NCBI GenBank assembly: GCA_900752535.1
Contig: CAADVV010000368.1
Location: 1-8,597 of the forward strand
Reading direction: 5' to 3'
DNA length: 8,597 bases
Source of the DNA: Bacteroidales bacterium
Lineage (GTDB): Bacteria; Bacteroidota; Bacteroidia; Bacteroidales; Muribaculaceae
Shown: one piece after another, positions 6,358 to 8,597 of the stretch
Layout: every line of letters starts with the position of its first letter
Position numbering within the stretch: position 1 is the first letter of the stretch
The notes under the pieces: model-generated
What the model saw: the letters and a program-made list of their open reading frames with translations, nothing else
Told to the model about the DNA's origin: nothing
Database searches by the model: none
Position numbers and translations under genes: made by a program

Positions 6358-8597
6358 TTATTTGCGCCGCGGGCGATTACACTTTTTGGGTGAACGGCGG
6401 CTGTTGCGCTGCTTGCCGGATGTAGCCAAAGCCTCCCTGACGCTCTTGGGCCGTTCATTCTGAGGACGTCCGCTGTCATCGACAAGCACGAAGTCAAGCT
6501 GCTTTTTGTCGAGATCGGCGCGTGCCACGCGAACTTTGACATTATCACCGAGACGGTAGCGTCCACCCAAGCGACGTCCGACGAGACAATGGTTCTTGTC
6601 GTCAAAGTCATAGTAATCGTCGGCGAGGTCCCGCACAGGCACAAGACCCTCACAAAGATTCTCGTTCAGCTCGACATAGAGCCCCCACTCGGTGACACCG
6701 GAGATTACGCCCTCATAGTCCTGGCCGAGATGTTCAGTCATATACTCAACTTGCTTGTATTTTATCGAAGAGCGTTCGGCGTTAGCCGCCAGCTGCTCCA
6801 TCTCCGAACAGTGTTTGCACTCCTCTTCTAGTTTGCCGGCATTGACAGAGCGACCTCCCGCAAGATATTTTTCGAGCAGGCGATGGACCATCATATCGGG
6901 ATAACGGCGTATGGGCGACGTGAAGTGGGTGTAGTAGTCAAATGCGAGTCCGTAGTGACCGATGTTTACCGTTGAATAGACAGCTTTGGCCATCGAGCGT
7001 ATGGCCAGGGTTGAAAGGAAGTTTTCCTCACCTCGGCCTTTAACTTCAGACAACATCTTGTTTATCGAGCGGTTGACATCACGTGCGGAACCGCTTTCAC
7101 GGACCTTATAGCCAAATGTGCGTGATAATTTGGCGAGATCGGCGAGTTTGCCGGGGTCGGGCATATCGTGGACCCTGTAGACAAATGCCTTCGGTTTCTT
7201 TTTTCCGGCCGGACGGCCTATTGTTTCGGCAACAGTGCGGTTTGCCAGCAGCATGAATTCCTCAATGAGTTTATTGGCGTCTTTCGACTCCTTGAAATAG
7301 ACGCTCACTGGTCGTCCGGTCTCGTCGATTTCAAATCTGACCTCGGCACGGTCAAACTCGACGGCTCCCTGAGCGAAGCGCTCCTTGCGGAGAATCTTCG
7401 CGAGGCGGTCAAGCTCGAGCACCTCGTCGGCATAGTCGCCCTTGCCGGTCTCGATTATCTCCTGTGCTTCCTCATAAGTGAAGCGGCGGTTTGAGCGTAT
7501 GACTGTGCGGGCGATGCGCGAATTAACGACCCGGGCTGACGAGTCCATCTCGAAGATACACGAGAATGTCAGCTTCTCCTCGTCAGGACGCAGCGAGCAG
7601 ATGCCGTTTGAAAGGTGTTCGGGCAGCATAGGAACAACTCTGTCGACAAGATAGACACTCGTGGCACGCGAAGCGGCTTCGCGGTCGAGGAGTGTGCCCG
7701 GAGTGACATAGTGGGTCACGTCTGCGATATGGACACCGACCTCAAAGTTGCCGTTCGGCAGCTTCCTGATTGAAAGAGCATCGTCAAAGTCCTTGGCATC
7801 ACGGGGGTCGATGGTGAATGTCACGGTGTCGCGCATGTCGACACGCGCAGCTATAACTTCCGGCGTGATTCCGGCGTCAATCTTCTCGGCGGCTTTCTCG
7901 ACATTTTCGGGATAGTGATACGGCAGGCCATATTCAGCCAGGATGGCGTGCATCTCGGCCTGATTCTCGCCGGTCTGCCCGAGGATGTCAACAACCTCAC
8001 CGCGGGGATTTTTATCATCATCTTTCCATTCGACAATTCGTACAATGGCCTTGTCGCCCGAGCGGCCTCCCTTGAGACGGTTACGGGGTATGAATATGTC
8101 TGTAGCCAGAAATTTTGAGTCGGTAAGCAGATAGGCAAAATATTTTTCGACCTTAAGGGTACCGATAAACACCTGCTCTTTCTCCTCGATTATTTCAACC
8201 ACCTCGGCCTCAGGCTCGGCGCCGCGGCGGCGAGCCGCAATGACTACCCTGACCTTATCGCCGTTCAAAGCATGCATCGAATTACGCTCGGCCACGAAAA
8301 TTGTCTCGGCATCCTGGTCGGTGATAACAGAGTTTTTGCCATTAGAGCGGCGGACAAATGTGCCGGTCGTCTCAGTGGTGCGTGTCAGTGTTTTATATTT
8401 TCCGGGTTCAACCTCGACGAGGTCGCCGTCAAAAGCCATTTCGGCCAGCATCATGGCCACGGCCCTCTGCACTTTGGCTCCTTCAGCCCCGATAGCATAT
8501 GAAACCTGCTTATAATTGAAAGTGGCATTACCGGAGCGAGCGGCATAGTCGCGCACAGCCTCGGCAAGTTCGCGGGCTTTCGCCCTGCTTTTGCTCC
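6358..8597 (-). CDS. rnr: Ribonuclease R (5' end beyond the window)
   Basis: A 3'-to-5' exoribonuclease of the RNB family that degrades structured RNA, including rRNA and mRNA fragments. 745 residues are visible. The frame is still open at base 8597, starting SKSRAKARELAEAV, so the true start lies outside. A GTG at 8556 is in frame but falls inside the N-terminal domain. Domains in visible numbering are: N-terminal winged-helix-like region (about 1-65), two cold-shock OB domains (about 75-125 and 140-195), the RNB catalytic domain (about 245-590) and an S1 domain (about 622-702, DYEGVISGVTEWGLYVEL). The metal-binding active site is IDPRDAKDFDDA, with Asp263, Asp269, Asp271 and Asp272 matching the four essential aspartates. 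HFTSPIRRYPD marks the RNB end. The tail is Lys/Arg-rich (RRSPKKCNRPRRK), as is usual for RNase R and unlike RNase II. It is the first gene of the minus-strand cluster seen here. Confidence 0.96.
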   Translation of the reverse strand, partial: SKSRAKARELAEAVRDYAARSGNATFNYKQVSYAIGAEGAKVQRAVAMMLAEMAFDGDLVEVEPGKYKTLTRTTETTGTFVRRSNGKNSVITDQDAETIFVAERNSMHALNGDKVRVVIAARRRGAEPEAEVVEIIEEKEQVFIGTLKVEKYFAYLLTDSKFLATDIFIPRNRLKGGRSGDKAIVRIVEWKDDDKNPRGEVVDILGQTGENQAEMHAILAEYGLPYHYPENVEKAAEKIDAGITPEVIAARVDMRDTVTFTIDPRDAKDFDDALSIRKLPNGNFEVGVHIADVTHYVTPGTLLDREAASRATSVYLVDRVVPMLPEHLSNGICSLRPDEEKLTFSCIFEMDSSARVVNSRIARTVIRSNRRFTYEEAQEIIETGKGDYADEVLELDRLAKILRKERFAQGAVEFDRAEVRFEIDETGRPVSVYFKESKDANKLIEEFMLLANRTVAETIGRPAGKKKPKAFVYRVHDMPDPGKLADLAKLSRTFGYKVRESGSARDVNRSINKMLSEVKGRGEENFLSTLAIRSMAKAVYSTVNIGHYGLAFDYYTHFTSPIRRYPDMMVHRLLEKYLAGGRSVNAGKLEEECKHCSEMEQLAANAERSSIKYKQVEYMTEHLGQDYEGVISGVTEWGLYVELNENLCEGLVPVRDLADDYYDFDDKNHCLVGRRLGGRYRLGDNVKVRVARADLDKKQLDFVLVDDSGRPQNERPKSVREALATSGKQRNSRRSPKKCNRPRRK

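Larger units (their letters stand above)
1941..8597 (-). other. Predicted six-gene operon rnr-folB-deaD-DUF3256-xseA-xseB
   Basis: Six genes on one strand are separated by 12, 10, 24, -4 and 22 nt, with no room for internal terminators. I see no convincing hairpin-plus-T-run in the gaps. The simplest reading is one polycistronic transcript that starts to the right of the window. Internal promoters inside coding regions cannot be excluded by eye. Confidence 0.7.

Noticed and set aside
7168..7494. A 108-codon plus-strand frame opposite rnr
   Set aside because: It is antisense to the catalytic domain of RNase R and shows no family resemblance.

Overview
The window reads as ordinary chromosomal DNA from a fairly GC-rich member of the Bacteroidales. 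The evidence is the set of gene families rather than any single marker. It holds a secreted DUF3256-type protein, a family I know only from Bacteroidota, a Bacteroides-type LpxL-like acyltransferase paired with a GT2 glycosyltransferase, and mostly A-rich or SD-less leaders before start codons. The codon bias towards C/G-ending codons would suit a Muribaculaceae-like gut bacterium, but that placement is inference.

Left part, plus strand (1-1933). There is a possible tail of an upstream gene (to 55), then a lipid A-type acyltransferase (52-951), then a family 2 glycosyltransferase (944-1933). The coding ends overlap (4 nt and 8 nt), which suggests one co-translated envelope or LPS-modification unit that begins outside the window.

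Right part, minus strand (8597 down to 1941). Six genes are packed nose to tail, in transcription order: rnr (RNase R, start beyond the window edge), folB (dihydroneopterin aldolase), a DeaD/CsdA-like DEAD-box RNA helicase with a DbpA-type RNA-binding domain, an exported DUF3256 protein, xseA and xseB (exonuclease VII large and small subunits). Gaps are 12, 10, 24, -4 and 22 nt, so a single transcript is likely, with its promoter outside the window. The unit combines RNA turnover (RNase R plus helicase), single-stranded DNA degradation (exonuclease VII), one folate-pathway step and one exported protein of unknown function.

The two units converge with only 7 nt between the stop codons of the glycosyltransferase and xseB. 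There is no gene-free stretch longer than about 25 nt. I found no tRNA, rRNA, CRISPR array, insertion sequence, prophage gene or convincing terminator hairpin. I do not see a previously undescribed system here. The most unusual points are the gene grouping, the exported DUF3256 protein coupled to xseA, and the tight convergent junction.
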